DNA of 64,000 bases from NCBI GenBank assembly GCA_001970955.1, contig MPUH01000096.1, positions 1 through 64,000 of the forward strand, written 5' to 3'. Under the pieces are notes generated by a model. The model worked only from the letters and a program-made list of their open reading frames with translations, did no database searches and had not been told where the DNA came from. The DNA is from Stentor coeruleus. Its lineage: Eukaryota > Ciliophora > Heterotrichea > Heterotrichida > Stentoridae. Positions 9,642 through 19,954 of this stretch are shown here, piece after piece (the first letter of the stretch is position 1; every line of letters begins with the position of its first letter). A program made the position numbers and the translations under genes.

Positions 9642-11282
9642 ATGGGCTGTAACTGCACAAGCAACAGGAGAATCGTTCAAGAAATAAATGAGCCTGCTAT
9701 GAGCCGATTTCAAGCTAGTCTTAAAAAAAAAATGACTGACATGCCTCAGACATATTCGTCACTCAAGCCGGAGTTACCATATTCACACTGTAATTTGCTT
9801 GTTTGGACTGAAACATTAGAAGAGTACAATAGACTGTTTCCAAAAAGTTTTCTTAAGTTCAACCCCACACCAGAGTTCGAAATGACTTTTAGCATAACTT
9901 CAACTCTTGCTTATAATGATTCAAGCCTTTTAGTTATAGACTGTTTGATTTTCATTGTAAATAGTCCTCAAGAAGTTGAAAAAATTCGTATGATCAGCCT
10001 GAAATACACGAACATCTGCATTCAAATCGCTATATCTGAAAATGAACTTAAAGATTTAGGAACAATAATTTTAATTCCTAACATCTCAGAGCTTTATAAT
10101 CAGCTATATGCTCAACAAGTTAATCTCGAAAAACTCCTCAGAGAAATCTTCTATGAAATGGACGAGAACTTTGATGGGTCTATAACAAAAAATGAGTTTC
10201 GAAAAGCACTGTTAAAGCTCGACATCACCCTTTCAGCTGAAAAAATAGACGAAATTATGGAAGAAATTGATACTGATAAAGACTCAAAAATTGCTTTTAA
10301 TGAGTTTAGCTATTGGTGGAAACGAGGAAGGCAAGGAAAAAAGTCATTTTTACAGTTAACTTTTGCTTGGGCTGAATACATTCACAAATTGCTACCAAGG
10401 ATGAATAAGTTTTCTGAAAAAAAAAAGATAGACAAAAGCAAGATCGCCAAAAAAATTATGATTGTCATCGGAGCACCCAATAGAAAAAATTTGATAGTTA
10501 AACTTAAAGCAGGAAAAAGCGCAAAAAGAGAGGAAATTCTTAGAATTCCTGAAGAAAGGCTCAGGCTCAATATTTATGAATTCTGGGTTGCTGTGAGTCT
10601 GAAAGGGAAAACTAATGCTGCAGTGTACCAGCATCTAAGAAAATTTGAAGATATGCTTGAAAATGTTAAAGTCTCACTTCTGGCTGGGACAATAAAGGGA
10701 TCTGACCTGCTTGAAAGTGTTCAACACAGAGTAATGACAAATGATAATCAATTGATGTTTGCGTTTAACTTCGAACTAAATAATGAGATTATTAGCGAAA
10801 GTGTTACAAGCTTAAACCAGCTAGAAAAAATATTAGTGTCGCCAATTGACGACCATGCTTATATTACAATGACTAGCAGCAAGACAGGAAGACAGCATCT
10901 AGAAAATCCTGGAAATGATTTTTTGAATTCTTTTGGAGATGGTGAGATAATTATAGAATCTGAGCACTGGTCTGCGTATGGAAACATGATGAATACTAAA
11001 TCTAAATTTGATGAAATTCTTAAAAAATTTGCTCTTTTTGAAGGAGTGACAGTTATTAAAGATCCTGAGTCTGTAGGTCAGCCACCGCTTGTTTACTATT
11101 TGAGTAAATATCTAAAACCCTTACAGCTTATGTGTCAACAAATTGCTATGGTGAAAGAAGTCCTCGATGCTATAGAGTCTAGTTTTGAACCAGAAGTGAA
11201 CTTTTTCATAAGATATCTGAACATGGGTATGGAAATCTCTATAAGATGTCCTGATCTAGTTGACTTTATTAAGTCTTTATAA
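9642..11282 (+). CDS. EF-hand protein with MGC N terminus
   Basis: A likely membrane-tethered calcium-binding protein of 546 residues. The open frame extends upstream to a GTG at 9600, but the first ATG is at 9642 and gives MGCNCTS, a typical N-myristoylation plus palmitoylation start; I choose this start. Two EF-hand loops are close together at about residues 174-185 (DENFDGSITKNE) and 210-221 (DTDKDSKIAFNE), both with good acidic ligands. The first 160 residues and the C-terminal 300 match nothing I know; the middle carries a Lys-rich stretch. The arrangement (anchored N terminus, EF pair, long C-terminal domain) suggests calcium-dependent membrane signalling, which is inference. No intron is needed. 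Confidence 0.85.
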   Translation: MGCNCTSNRRIVQEINEPAMSRFQASLKKKMTDMPQTYSSLKPELPYSHCNLLVWTETLEEYNRLFPKSFLKFNPTPEFEMTFSITSTLAYNDSSLLVIDCLIFIVNSPQEVEKIRMISLKYTNICIQIAISENELKDLGTIILIPNISELYNQLYAQQVNLEKLLREIFYEMDENFDGSITKNEFRKALLKLDITLSAEKIDEIMEEIDTDKDSKIAFNEFSYWWKRGRQGKKSFLQLTFAWAEYIHKLLPRMNKFSEKKKIDKSKIAKKIMIVIGAPNRKNLIVKLKAGKSAKREEILRIPEERLRLNIYEFWVAVSLKGKTNAAVYQHLRKFEDMLENVKVSLLAGTIKGSDLLESVQHRVMTNDNQLMFAFNFELNNEIISESVTSLNQLEKILVSPIDDHAYITMTSSKTGRQHLENPGNDFLNSFGDGEIIIESEHWSAYGNMMNTKSKFDEILKKFALFEGVTVIKDPESVGQPPLVYYLSKYLKPLQLMCQQIAMVKEVLDAIESSFEPEVNFFIRYLNMGMEISIRCPDLVDFIKSL

Positions 11283-11574
11283 ATGGAATACATAGCTAAT
11301 TTCAAAGAATTAAATGATTATACATAAACATAATAAGACACAATAATATAAAGCATAATTGCCTGTTTATTGATAAATTTATAAGATTAACGCTTATATA
11401 ATTATTAATTACCTATGAAAGTATATAGGATTTATGTAAAACCTAAGTATGATTAATGGGAATATAAGGACTTGAAAATCTTTATAATTATTTAGCATTC
11501 TGCATTATTTATGAAAGTTTAAATAATATATATAGAGGCTATTAGTGATATCAGAAGCTAATTTTAATCGAATG

Positions 11575-12462
11575 TTAGTTTAGTTGGTGGGCATCAAAAT
11601 AATAAGCTTGAATTGTGAAACCTATAATTGATATAAAAAAATTAAGAGTTAGTCCACGGGTGAAGACAATAAATCCTTCATCTTTAAGCGATTTGGCAAT
11701 GCAATTCATTGGCCCAGTAAATGCTTGATTTTCGCGTCCAGCCTGTATCATTAACCTATTTTGCAGAACTTCAAAAGGCTGTTTCAATAGCATAACACCA
11801 AAATTAACAGCAGATATCCACCCTAAAATAGATAAAGTTGATGGAATTACATTTTCTCTGCTATTAATTGAATCCAAAATTGCATCGCTTTTACTCATAT
11901 AATATCCTCCGATATACATAGGTATAAACATAGTTGAAAAGATTCCTCGATACATTTCAATAGGTCTAGATGAAATCTTTTTAAAGCAATCATATATACT
12001 TTTATGTTCAAAATTTCCTTTAGTGCCTCTGTCTACGGAGAGCTGAACTCCAATCATGAGCATTGGGTAGAAAATAATTCCAGTCCCAAAAATCATAATA
12101 AGATTCTTAGCAATTTCTTCAGCTCTAGCAAGAAAGGGGTTTTTATGATTATCAAAAACTTTGATGTAATTTTTGTTATTCTGAAACCAGTCACAGTACA
12201 AATGATTAGGCAGAGTTATGCATATAGGCAAGAGACTTCCTCTCCACAATGAAAAAAATCCTTGCTTTTTTATAATGAACTCAGCAGCCCATAAGCTATT
12301 TTTAAACCTATGTTCAGGATGAATTCCAGGATGACAATTTTGTGTTTGAATGATTTTTTTAATCCTTTCCAAAGGTGCTGAAGCTACCATCCACATTGCA
12401 TGTACGGCACAGTAGTCGTAGACTCTAGTCCAATAATCTCTTTGCCTTAAATATAGCTCCAT
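11575..12462 (-). CDS. Mitochondrial carrier family protein
   Basis: A 295-residue member of the mitochondrial solute carrier family (usual length about 300). The first repeat carries the PX[DE]XX[KR] signature as APLERIKK near residue 29, followed by the G-rich second-helix region and LWRG (FSLWRGSLLP). The second repeat is diverged (FYPMLMIGVQLSVDRG). The third has KQPFEVLQNRLMIQAGR, where the acidic residue and Arg are kept. Six membrane helices are expected in the inner mitochondrial membrane. The substrate cannot be told from sequence; ADP/ATP carriers are the closest in feel but the RRRMMM motif is absent. It is divergent with the PHD gene, only 80 bp from start to start. Confidence 0.85.
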   Translation of the reverse strand: MELYLRQRDYWTRVYDYCAVHAMWMVASAPLERIKKIIQTQNCHPGIHPEHRFKNSLWAAEFIIKKQGFFSLWRGSLLPICITLPNHLYCDWFQNNKNYIKVFDNHKNPFLARAEEIAKNLIMIFGTGIIFYPMLMIGVQLSVDRGTKGNFEHKSIYDCFKKISSRPIEMYRGIFSTMFIPMYIGGYYMSKSDAILDSINSRENVIPSTLSILGWISAVNFGVMLLKQPFEVLQNRLMIQAGRENQAFTGPMNCIAKSLKDEGFIVFTRGLTLNFFISIIGFTIQAYYFDAHQLN

Positions 12463-12542
12463 CTACTACTAAAATATATATATTTATCTTATTTTCTTAT
12501 TATAGGGAATATATTTTTTTAAAGCCCCCCACCCTATAGTAA

Positions 12543-13973
12543 ATGGAGCATACCAAGTCTTATTTTACAGGCTTTGATGAAATCACACTTATTAATCATG
12601 CCCCCTTTAAACTCTTAGCAAGAGAGGATCCTAACTCCCAGATATTTGGAAATAAAGATAAGTGTGAGGTTTGCAATGAAGATAGCGCCATTTTATTAAT
12701 GACTTGCTCGATTTGTGGGATAAATGTTCACAACTATTGCTACGACATGCAAGCTTTTTTTTCTCCTTGGACTTGTCAGGCTTGCATTTTTACTTTGTTG
12801 ATGAAGGAAAGTGTTAAATGCATTATTTGCGATAGTTACTCAGGTGCTTTGAGAAAATATTCTCAAGGATGGATGCATATTATATGTGTAAAATGGCCAA
12901 AAATAGAAACTAAAATAGCTAAGCCTTGTGGTAATTGCAAAATACTTGACAGTAATATTACAAAATGCGAGGATTGCAGTGCATGCTTTCACCCATTTTG
13001 TGGATATCAATATGGAATGAGAAAGGTTTCAGGACATATAAAGTGCGAACTACATTGTGTTTGTGATAAAAAGCTTGAAAACAAGCAGGCTAAGGTTTTG
13101 GTTACAGAAGACCCATCAGGAAAACTACTCATTGTGGAGCCAGTATTTAATCGTACTTCTGATAAATTACTGAAAAAACCTAAAGTAGAGGATACGGTGA
13201 ATCAAGATTATATAAAAAAAATATCTAAAGGAAATGATATGAAAAACTATACAAAGCCAAAAATTGAAGAATTAAATGATAAAATCAATAAAAGATCGAA
13301 GCTTGAAAATAAGCAAAGGATCACCAAATTTAAATTTTTTTTAGGAAATGTTTTAAGGAATTTTTTTTGGGTTATTTGCTGTGATGATAATAGCTCTGGT
13401 AATGAGATAGAAATAATTCATAATGATGAATTAGAAAAAGAAATGATAGAAAGCAAGCTATTGAGTAAGAGTATCAATGATAATTCAATTGAAGAAAATA
13501 TTATAAAAATATATGGAAAGCCTTGGGGGAAGCCAAATTTAGAAGCGGATCTGATTAAGATTATGAAAAGGCAAAAGACTACTGAAAGCATTGCTAAACC
13601 ACAGAAAAGAATGAAGATTGAAGAAGATGATAAAGAATGCAAGAAGCATAATAATGAAGGAGATAGGAGAGAGAGAAAAATTAAAGGAAATAAGCAAAAG
13701 TATGTGCAAAAAGAGCTTAATTACTCACCTTTTTCTGATAAAGAATGCTTTTATAGTTTTAAAAGTCCATTTATAAAAGAGATTAGTTTTAAAAAAAAGT
13801 GCTTAAAAGTCGAACTTTCTAACAAATTTGAAGATTTTCTGTTTCAAAATAGTAAAATAAAAAAATCTTCATATGAGCTTCCTGATAGGCTTAAGAAGAT
13901 TTTTAACAGAGACGAGATATTTTTTAAGGAATTTCCTGACATTGTTCTGGAATATTCTGAGGTGGTTAGTTAG
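12543..13973 (+). CDS. PHD and extended-PHD finger protein
   Basis: A probable chromatin reader of 476 residues. A PHD finger lies at about 41-86 (CEVC, CSICGINVHNYC, WTCQAC). An extended PHD (PHD-zinc knuckle-PHD, HC5HC2H) follows at about 95-180 (CIICDSYSGALRK, GWMHIICVKW, CGNC, CEDC, CFHPFCGY). This tandem is the histone-binding module of JADE/BRPF/AF10-type proteins. The rest is Lys-rich and low in complexity (repeated KPKVED, KPKIEE) with probable nuclear localisation signals, so the C-terminal half may be disordered. A hydrophobic island near residue 275 (RNFFWVICCDDN) is odd for such a region. No bromodomain or PWWP is seen. The start lies 80 bp from the divergent carrier gene. Confidence 0.88.
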   Translation: MEHTKSYFTGFDEITLINHAPFKLLAREDPNSQIFGNKDKCEVCNEDSAILLMTCSICGINVHNYCYDMQAFFSPWTCQACIFTLLMKESVKCIICDSYSGALRKYSQGWMHIICVKWPKIETKIAKPCGNCKILDSNITKCEDCSACFHPFCGYQYGMRKVSGHIKCELHCVCDKKLENKQAKVLVTEDPSGKLLIVEPVFNRTSDKLLKKPKVEDTVNQDYIKKISKGNDMKNYTKPKIEELNDKINKRSKLENKQRITKFKFFLGNVLRNFFWVICCDDNSSGNEIEIIHNDELEKEMIESKLLSKSINDNSIEENIIKIYGKPWGKPNLEADLIKIMKRQKTTESIAKPQKRMKIEEDDKECKKHNNEGDRRERKIKGNKQKYVQKELNYSPFSDKECFYSFKSPFIKEISFKKKCLKVELSNKFEDFLFQNSKIKKSSYELPDRLKKIFNRDEIFFKEFPDIVLEYSEVVS

Positions 13974-14005
13974 TTTTATTTTAATTCTTTGATAAAACTT
14001 GCAGG

Positions 14006-14107
14006 CTATTTGCAGCAAAAATTGAATTTATGAAATGCCATTTATATGATATACATCTATTTGCAGCAAAAATTGAATTTATGAAATGCCATTTATATGA
14101 TATACAT
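14006..14107. repeat. Perfect 51-bp tandem duplication
   Basis: Two identical 51-bp units (14006-14056 and 14057-14107) lie 30 bp after the PHD gene stop. The unit begins CTATTTGCAGCAAAAATTGA. The copies show no difference I can see, so the duplication is recent, or is an assembly duplication. Confidence 0.9.
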
Positions 14108-15190
14108 CATTTTTTTTAATGAAAAATTAGGATACTTTCTTCGGAAATATATTTAATAGTGCTTGAAGATGGTGCATTTAAATTATAGTAAAATATGGAA
14201 GTTGTAATTTAAGCTTTATGATTGGCACATTAAAGCTTTGTTGATCTAATCAAAATTTCCTAGTTTATTCATCTATCTTTTATGCGCTTTACTCTTCAAT
14301 AGTGCTCTCTTATAATTATAAAATCAATACTATTAATTTTAATACAAAATATAAACAAAAAATTTTTAATCTTATAATTTTAAATTATTTTCATTCAAAA
14401 AATCCTTGAAAAAATAATTAAATTAGTATTTTAGTTATTCAACTTTGTGATAAAGGTTATTCTATCTTTCAATATATCTTTAAAAATGTCTTTTTTCTTA
14501 ATCAAGTGCTTTTACTTCCTCTGAAACACACTGAATTCTCTTCACTAGTTCATTTTGTATTTTCGAATTAAGAGAGCTTTAAGGATCTTTTATATTTATA
14601 ATAGTATTGCTTATTAGGTATACAAATTATTATTAAATAATTATTTAAAATAGCTTAATGATCTTTTTCCCTTTTAATAGATTATTAAGCAGATTTATTT
14701 CTTCCTTGTCAAATGTAAAGTTTCATTTAATTTTAGTTATTGTCTTTCTATATATTTAAGTTAGGCAGTGCTTTTCTAAGTTTAATCCCTTAATCACCTT
14801 AAGTGCTACTTAATAAAGTTTACAGAAATGTAGTATAGTATTTTGTGAGATTTATAAAAAATTGTATTAACCTGACTTAAATTATCCAAATTATTCCAAG
14901 GAAACTCAAAAAAAAGTTTAAGCATACTAAAAGAAATTAAAATTAACTAAGTAAACTTTAAAAGCCGCGCGCTTTTTAAAGCATTTTCTATTTACTCCAT
15001 TTTATTAGAATTCCCTATCTATTAAGTCATCATAGCATCCTCTAATTCAAAAACTCATAATATTTTTCTGCATTCTAAAGCAACTTACTCTTTTAAAACT
15101 TATCTTAATTTTTAGATTCTTACTTTAAACTGTAAAGTTTCCTATCTTTTTCTTTAATAAACATTCCTCTAAAAATTTATTATAGTAATA
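14108..15190. other. AT-rich intergenic region
   Basis: About 1.1 kb with no intact gene. On the minus strand, near 14440-14560, a scrap reads NELVKRIQCVSEEVKALD before a TAA, and A-rich frames continue towards 14800. It could be a decayed coiled-coil gene, but the composition is so A-rich that chance frames look similar. The GC-rich run AAAGCCGCGCGCTTT near 14960 is a local oddity. Confidence 0.35.
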
Positions 15191-17101
15191 ATGAAAAGAG
15201 GAGATAATAGAATTAGCCGAGTCCAAAAGTGGAAAGCTTTCCTTCTTCCTGAAGAGCCACAGGATTTCGAAATCAAGTGCTCACTTGACATGCCCAATCA
15301 ACGAGTAATAAAAACAGACGCAGAAAGGACTCGGAATAAACTCTTAAACAAAAACGAAAAAAGCATGCTTGAGATTTTACTCACATTTTACTGTAAGCAA
15401 GAGCAAATTTTTTATAAGCAAGGTCTTAATGAAGTCCTTGCACCTTTTATGATATTTATGCGAGAAGGTCTAAGTCCCTGCAAGGCATATTGCTATTTTA
15501 AAAATTTTGTCAAAAATTACCTTCCATGCATGTTTGTAGACAAGGAGTTCAAAGCCTTGCAGGCCCAATTCTTACTTTTTAGGCTCCTCATTAGATATTA
15601 TGATCCAGAAGTTAGTATTTTTCTTGCTGCGTACAATATTGAGCCAGAGCTTTATTGCATGCCCTGGTTTCTAACTTTGCTTGCTAGGTAATATGCATAT
15701 AGTAAAATTCAAGACATAGAAATTGTATACAAATTATGGGAAAGTTATATGGATGAAAATGACAGACTTTTTATAATGTTTATCGCAAGCGCGTTTTTGC
15801 TTAAAAATCGACTAAAAATTCTAAGGTCAGACCCATCATCCATAGCCCAAACTATTTCAGAACTGACAATAAGTACTCAAGAAGATCTTAATGAAGTATT
15901 GATTCGTGCTGGAGAATTGAAACGTAATCTTCCTTATTCATTATACATAAACCTATACTTCACTGATTTTTATAACCTTTCAAATATCGAGCGAGAAATT
16001 GCAAAATTTGACAACCAATCTTGCCTGACTATTCAACCAAGAGAAATTATTCAAAGGTGCTTTCCAGTATTAGCTACGTGCGCTTCATGCTCTAATAGCA
16101 AAGGCACATGCATTTGGTGCTCTAAATCTAATCACCCAGTACCTTTGATTATTATTGATTGTAGAACTGAAGTTGAAAGAGAGGCTGGGATGATTCCTAA
16201 TACTTTACCACTAGATTCTAGAGCTTATCAAGATGTTGATACACTTGTTTCAATACCTGATCAATATAGAGATTTAAAGGAAACTTTTCATATCACATTA
16301 TTGGGATCAAGAGGATTTAGATATAATGGAAATGAGGAGTCTGAGACAGATGTAGTTCAAAATATGATTGAAGGACTGCTTAAAGCATTTTTTAAAAAGT
16401 CTTTTCCTTATGTGAGCATCGTAGAAGGTGGATATTTTGCTTGTCATGAAATGGCATATAGCGCAAAACTAGAATTTGATGGGCACAATGCAGAATATTG
16501 TATGGTTTGCAACCCTGAAGGACCTAGGGTATCTTATGTACTTAAGCGCAGGTTGAATAGTTTAAGAAGAAGCTTTATGGGAAAAGTAAAATCAGCTTTA
16601 TCATATGCTGGAAGTGCTTTTCGAGCTATAAACTTTAAACAAGATGAACTGCCAGAAACTACAATTAGTAGTAGGAGTTCCACAGTTTATAGATCTAATC
16701 TCATTTACAAAATGGAACTTGATGCTTGGAAACGCGATAATAGTGTTTCGTTTTATTATGGAAAAAAATTTGATAGGGAGCTGTCGTCAATTTACCCAGA
16801 AGATTATATAATTATTGTTACTAGAACTGAGGTGCTTTTGTCTACACCTTTTGACGACAAACCTAATGCTAGCGAAGACACACCAGTGAGCATTTTAATA
16901 GAGCACGCAAAAATCAAAGACTTGCTAAAAATTACATCTAAGAGAAGCTCACAGAGCACTTTAACATTTTATTTTAGAAACACAAGTGAGTTTGTTTTTA
17001 GCTATACTTTAAGAAGTCCACAAGAAGCTAAGAATTGTATAAGCCAAGTCGGATCATATTTTAATATATTGAGGCCACAAGGAAACTCAAATGAAAGATA
17101 A
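15191..17101 (+). CDS. TBC1D23: TBC1D23-like TBC-rhodanese protein
   Basis: Exons 15191-15687 and 15703-17101 are joined over a 15-nt intron (GTAATATGCATATAG), giving 631 residues; without splicing the TBC domain breaks at helix LTLLA. TBC domain at about 1-260: IKTDAERTR holds the Arg-finger position and YKQGLNEVLAPF the Gln-finger position, then WFLTLLASKIQDIEIVYKLW across the splice. A rhodanese-like domain follows at about 310-420 (IIIDCRTEVEREAGMIPNTL), with HITLLGSRG where active rhodaneses have Cys. Then comes a PH-like C-terminal part. This order is that of TBC1D23, a trans-Golgi tether for endosomal vesicles. A four-Cys cluster (CASC, CIWC) sits between the two domains. Animal TBC1D23 is regarded as lacking GAP activity, whereas both finger residues seem present here; that rests on my alignment by eye. 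Confidence 0.85.
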
Positions 17102-18515
17102 TAATTTATGTGGTTAATATAAATGCTGATAATGTTTAAAATTAAGTTTAAAGTTATATTACTAGCATTGTTCAAGATTTCTTTCTTAGAATATTTCATC
17201 ACGGAATATTTGATTTGTTTGAGTGGAAATTTATTTCTGTAATAAAGATTAAGACTAAAGCCTATATGCTATAAAATTTAAAGTTATTCATGAATTAAGT
17301 TTATTTTAGTAAAGATAATAAAATTTTGTGATACATACAATTTTTTTCAATTTTGAGTGATTATTGAAATAATGTTTTTCCATGTATACTCTCGAGGTTT
17401 TTAAAAGTAAGTCCTAAAAATATGTTATTAGAAAAAATGTATATATTATGATATGATAAAAAGTTCTCTAGATTATCATATTTTTTTTTCATGCTTGCTT
17501 ATGAGTATATAATCCGCTAAAATCAAACCCTTATTAAACTTTAAATTTGCATTATAATAACAGTATAAAAGACATGTTTCAAAAGCTAGGCTTCACAAGG
17601 AAAACAAGTTAAATCCAAGACTTAACTCAGTTATACTCACCTTCAAAAAAATAACTCTAAAGAATTACTGGGAAAAGTTAACGAGCACATTATTAAAGGT
17701 GATAAGTGATACACTATCTCAAATCATTGAAAGAAAGAGATCGTAGAGCTTTCAAACCTAGACCAGCCTAGCTTCATCTAAAAACTTAAACTTAGTACTT
17801 AATTTATATGGCTTTGAGTATAAAAGATAAGTTATGATATAATATTTTTATAGTTGGTTCAATTCTAAACCTAATGATAAATAAAATAAACTTATGAATA
17901 ACCATTAAGCCACTTAAATGAATTACATATAAAAAGTTTATAATAATCAATTGAATAGTTTCTGCTATCTTTCTCAATGACAATTCACTTAAATTGGCAA
18001 TAAACTAATGAAGTTAACTAGTTGTTATATTTCGAATAAAATTATTATATTTTTTTTACTTTGCTAGCCTAAATCAATGAATAAATGCAAGCAAATAAGC
18101 TTCTTTCTTAAATTTCCTAGAATGAAATGCTAAAGAAAGCAAATAGAGTCCATTTTAGTATTAAAGATTTTAAAAACTTACCATTTTGCCAGTATCTAAT
18201 AGACATATTATAAAGTATTATGAGCTTCTTCTGCAAGAAAGTTTTAAGATAAGTCAGAGATTTCAGACAAAAATTTAATATAGAATTGTTTGTTTTCTTC
18301 TTTAATTGACTCACTAAAAGACCTTTAAAATAAAAATAAGAAATTACTTATTTTTGTATAAACTATTCACTAAAACACCTTTAAATTCACTTATACTGCT
18401 GAAAAAATATATTCAAGTATTTCAGCGTTATATTTTTATTGAAGCATTCAATTTTTGAAAGTAATGCTTCATCCAACTTTTCAATTTTTTCCCTAGTGTA
18501 ATATCATAATAATTA
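17102..18515. other. AT-rich intergenic region
   Basis: About 1.4 kb, the longest clean gap in the gene-dense left half. A less AT-biased patch at 17575-17790 has protein-like stretches in two frames (for example NYWEKLTSTLLKVISDTLSQ) with stops around them. I cannot tell decay from chance. Nothing else is seen. Confidence 0.4.
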
Positions 18516-19712
18516 ATGGCTTTAGGACTTCCACTGGCAGCTCTTGCCTTGCAAATAATAGTACTCCTATTCTATACAATTTGCGACAATTCTTCAGAGC
18601 CTAAAGACTTTAGGTATGCTAACTTTCAGTTTGTTCACTTGATGATATTTGTTGGTTTCGCATTATTATATGGATTCCTTCGGCGATACAGTTGGACAGG
18701 ACTTGGTCAGAATTTTATCATTGGTGTTTTTGCAGCTGAATTTTACTTGGTCTATGCTTCAATCATTCATACGATCTACAAAAATGAATCAAGTTTAACT
18801 TTGATAATTGATGGCAAATTTTTGCTTTGTGCAGATTTCTGTGCAGGTGCTGCTTTAGTTAGCTTTGGAGTTTTTATTGGTAAAGTTAGCACATTGCAGA
18901 TGCTTATAATGGCTGCTTATGAATCATTTTTTTATGCTTTAAATGAACATTTTGTCAGTAACATCTTCAAGACCATTGATTCCGGAGGGGGAATGACTTT
19001 ACATGCTTTTGGATGTTACTTCGCCTTAGCTGCATCAATGACATTTGCACCTGATAAGAACAAAGATTTAAAATACAACTCAACAAATTATATCTCTAAT
19101 ATTTTTGCCTTTACTGGAACTGTGCTTTTATGGTTTAGTTGGCCTGGGTTCAATGCAGCGCTTGCTGAAAATACTGAAGACTTTTATTATGCTGTTTCTA
19201 ATACGGTTATCGCTCTTTTCGGAAGTACTGTCGGAGCATTTATAACTTCGGGCTTGCTAAATAACGGTAAACTTTCTATGGTTTCAATAATTAATGCTAC
19301 GCTTTCTGGTGGTGTGGCTGTTGGAACAGCTTGCATAATCTGCCACAAACCTGGGTGGGCTTCATTGCTTGGCTTTCTGACAGGTGGAATATCAGCATTT
19401 GGGTTTGAAAAAATTACACCTTTTCTAGAAGAGAAAATAGGTTTACAAGACATAGCAGGAGTAAATAATTTGCACGGAATTCCTGGAATAATTTCCATGA
19501 TATTTTCATTATGCTTTGTTAGTAAAGATAAAGTGCCAGACCAATTTTATGGGCTTTTGTGCTCATTAGGTTTAAGTATAGGATCAGGTACACTTTTTGG
19601 GTTATTTTTGAGGAAAACTCAGTATTTATTTGGGTCTGAAAAGTTTTTCCTAGATGCTGTCTTATGGAGAGATGAAGCTATGATAAAAGAACTTGAGATG
19701 AGCTATGATTAG
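18516..19712 (+). CDS. Rh-family ammonium/CO2 channel
   Basis: A 398-residue membrane channel of the Rh branch (RhAG/RhCG-like) of the ammonium transporter superfamily, moving NH3/NH4+ and possibly CO2 across the plasma or contractile-vacuole membrane. Rh landmarks are present: DSGGGMTLHAFGCYFAL with Asp155 and His163, and GVNNLHGIPG with His320, the twin pore histidines. NATLSGGVAVGTA in the second half matches Rh rather than bacterial AmtB wording. About eleven hydrophobic helices span the protein. The N terminus starts directly in a helix without the large glycosylated loop of animal Rh50, but FVHLMIFVGFALLYGFLRRY matches Rh helix 2. Complete and intronless. Confidence 0.93.
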   Translation: MALGLPLAALALQIIVLLFYTICDNSSEPKDFRYANFQFVHLMIFVGFALLYGFLRRYSWTGLGQNFIIGVFAAEFYLVYASIIHTIYKNESSLTLIIDGKFLLCADFCAGAALVSFGVFIGKVSTLQMLIMAAYESFFYALNEHFVSNIFKTIDSGGGMTLHAFGCYFALAASMTFAPDKNKDLKYNSTNYISNIFAFTGTVLLWFSWPGFNAALAENTEDFYYAVSNTVIALFGSTVGAFITSGLLNNGKLSMVSIINATLSGGVAVGTACIICHKPGWASLLGFLTGGISAFGFEKITPFLEEKIGLQDIAGVNNLHGIPGIISMIFSLCFVSKDKVPDQFYGLLCSLGLSIGSGTLFGLFLRKTQYLFGSEKFFLDAVLWRDEAMIKELEMSYD

Positions 19713-19954
19713 AATAAATTATTTAGCATTAATTTATAAGATATACATGTAAACAGATAAATAACTAATTTATCATCGTGTTCTGCATTATTTATTTTCA
19801 ATTTTATTAAGCTAAACAACTTAATATAATGCTTTTCTTCAAGTACTTTTATATTCAGCAAAACTTAAAGTAATTAATTAATTCATCATTGGCATTTTTA
19901 AAGCAATTTATAGGAAAAACTCTTCATAGAGATAAAATTATTACGTAATAAAAA

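Noticed and set aside
14440-15000. A coiled-coil gene read by treating TAA and TAG as Gln
   Set aside because: In A-rich DNA such a reading always gives Lys/Gln/Asn-rich pseudo-protein; intact genes here use TAA and TAG as stops.
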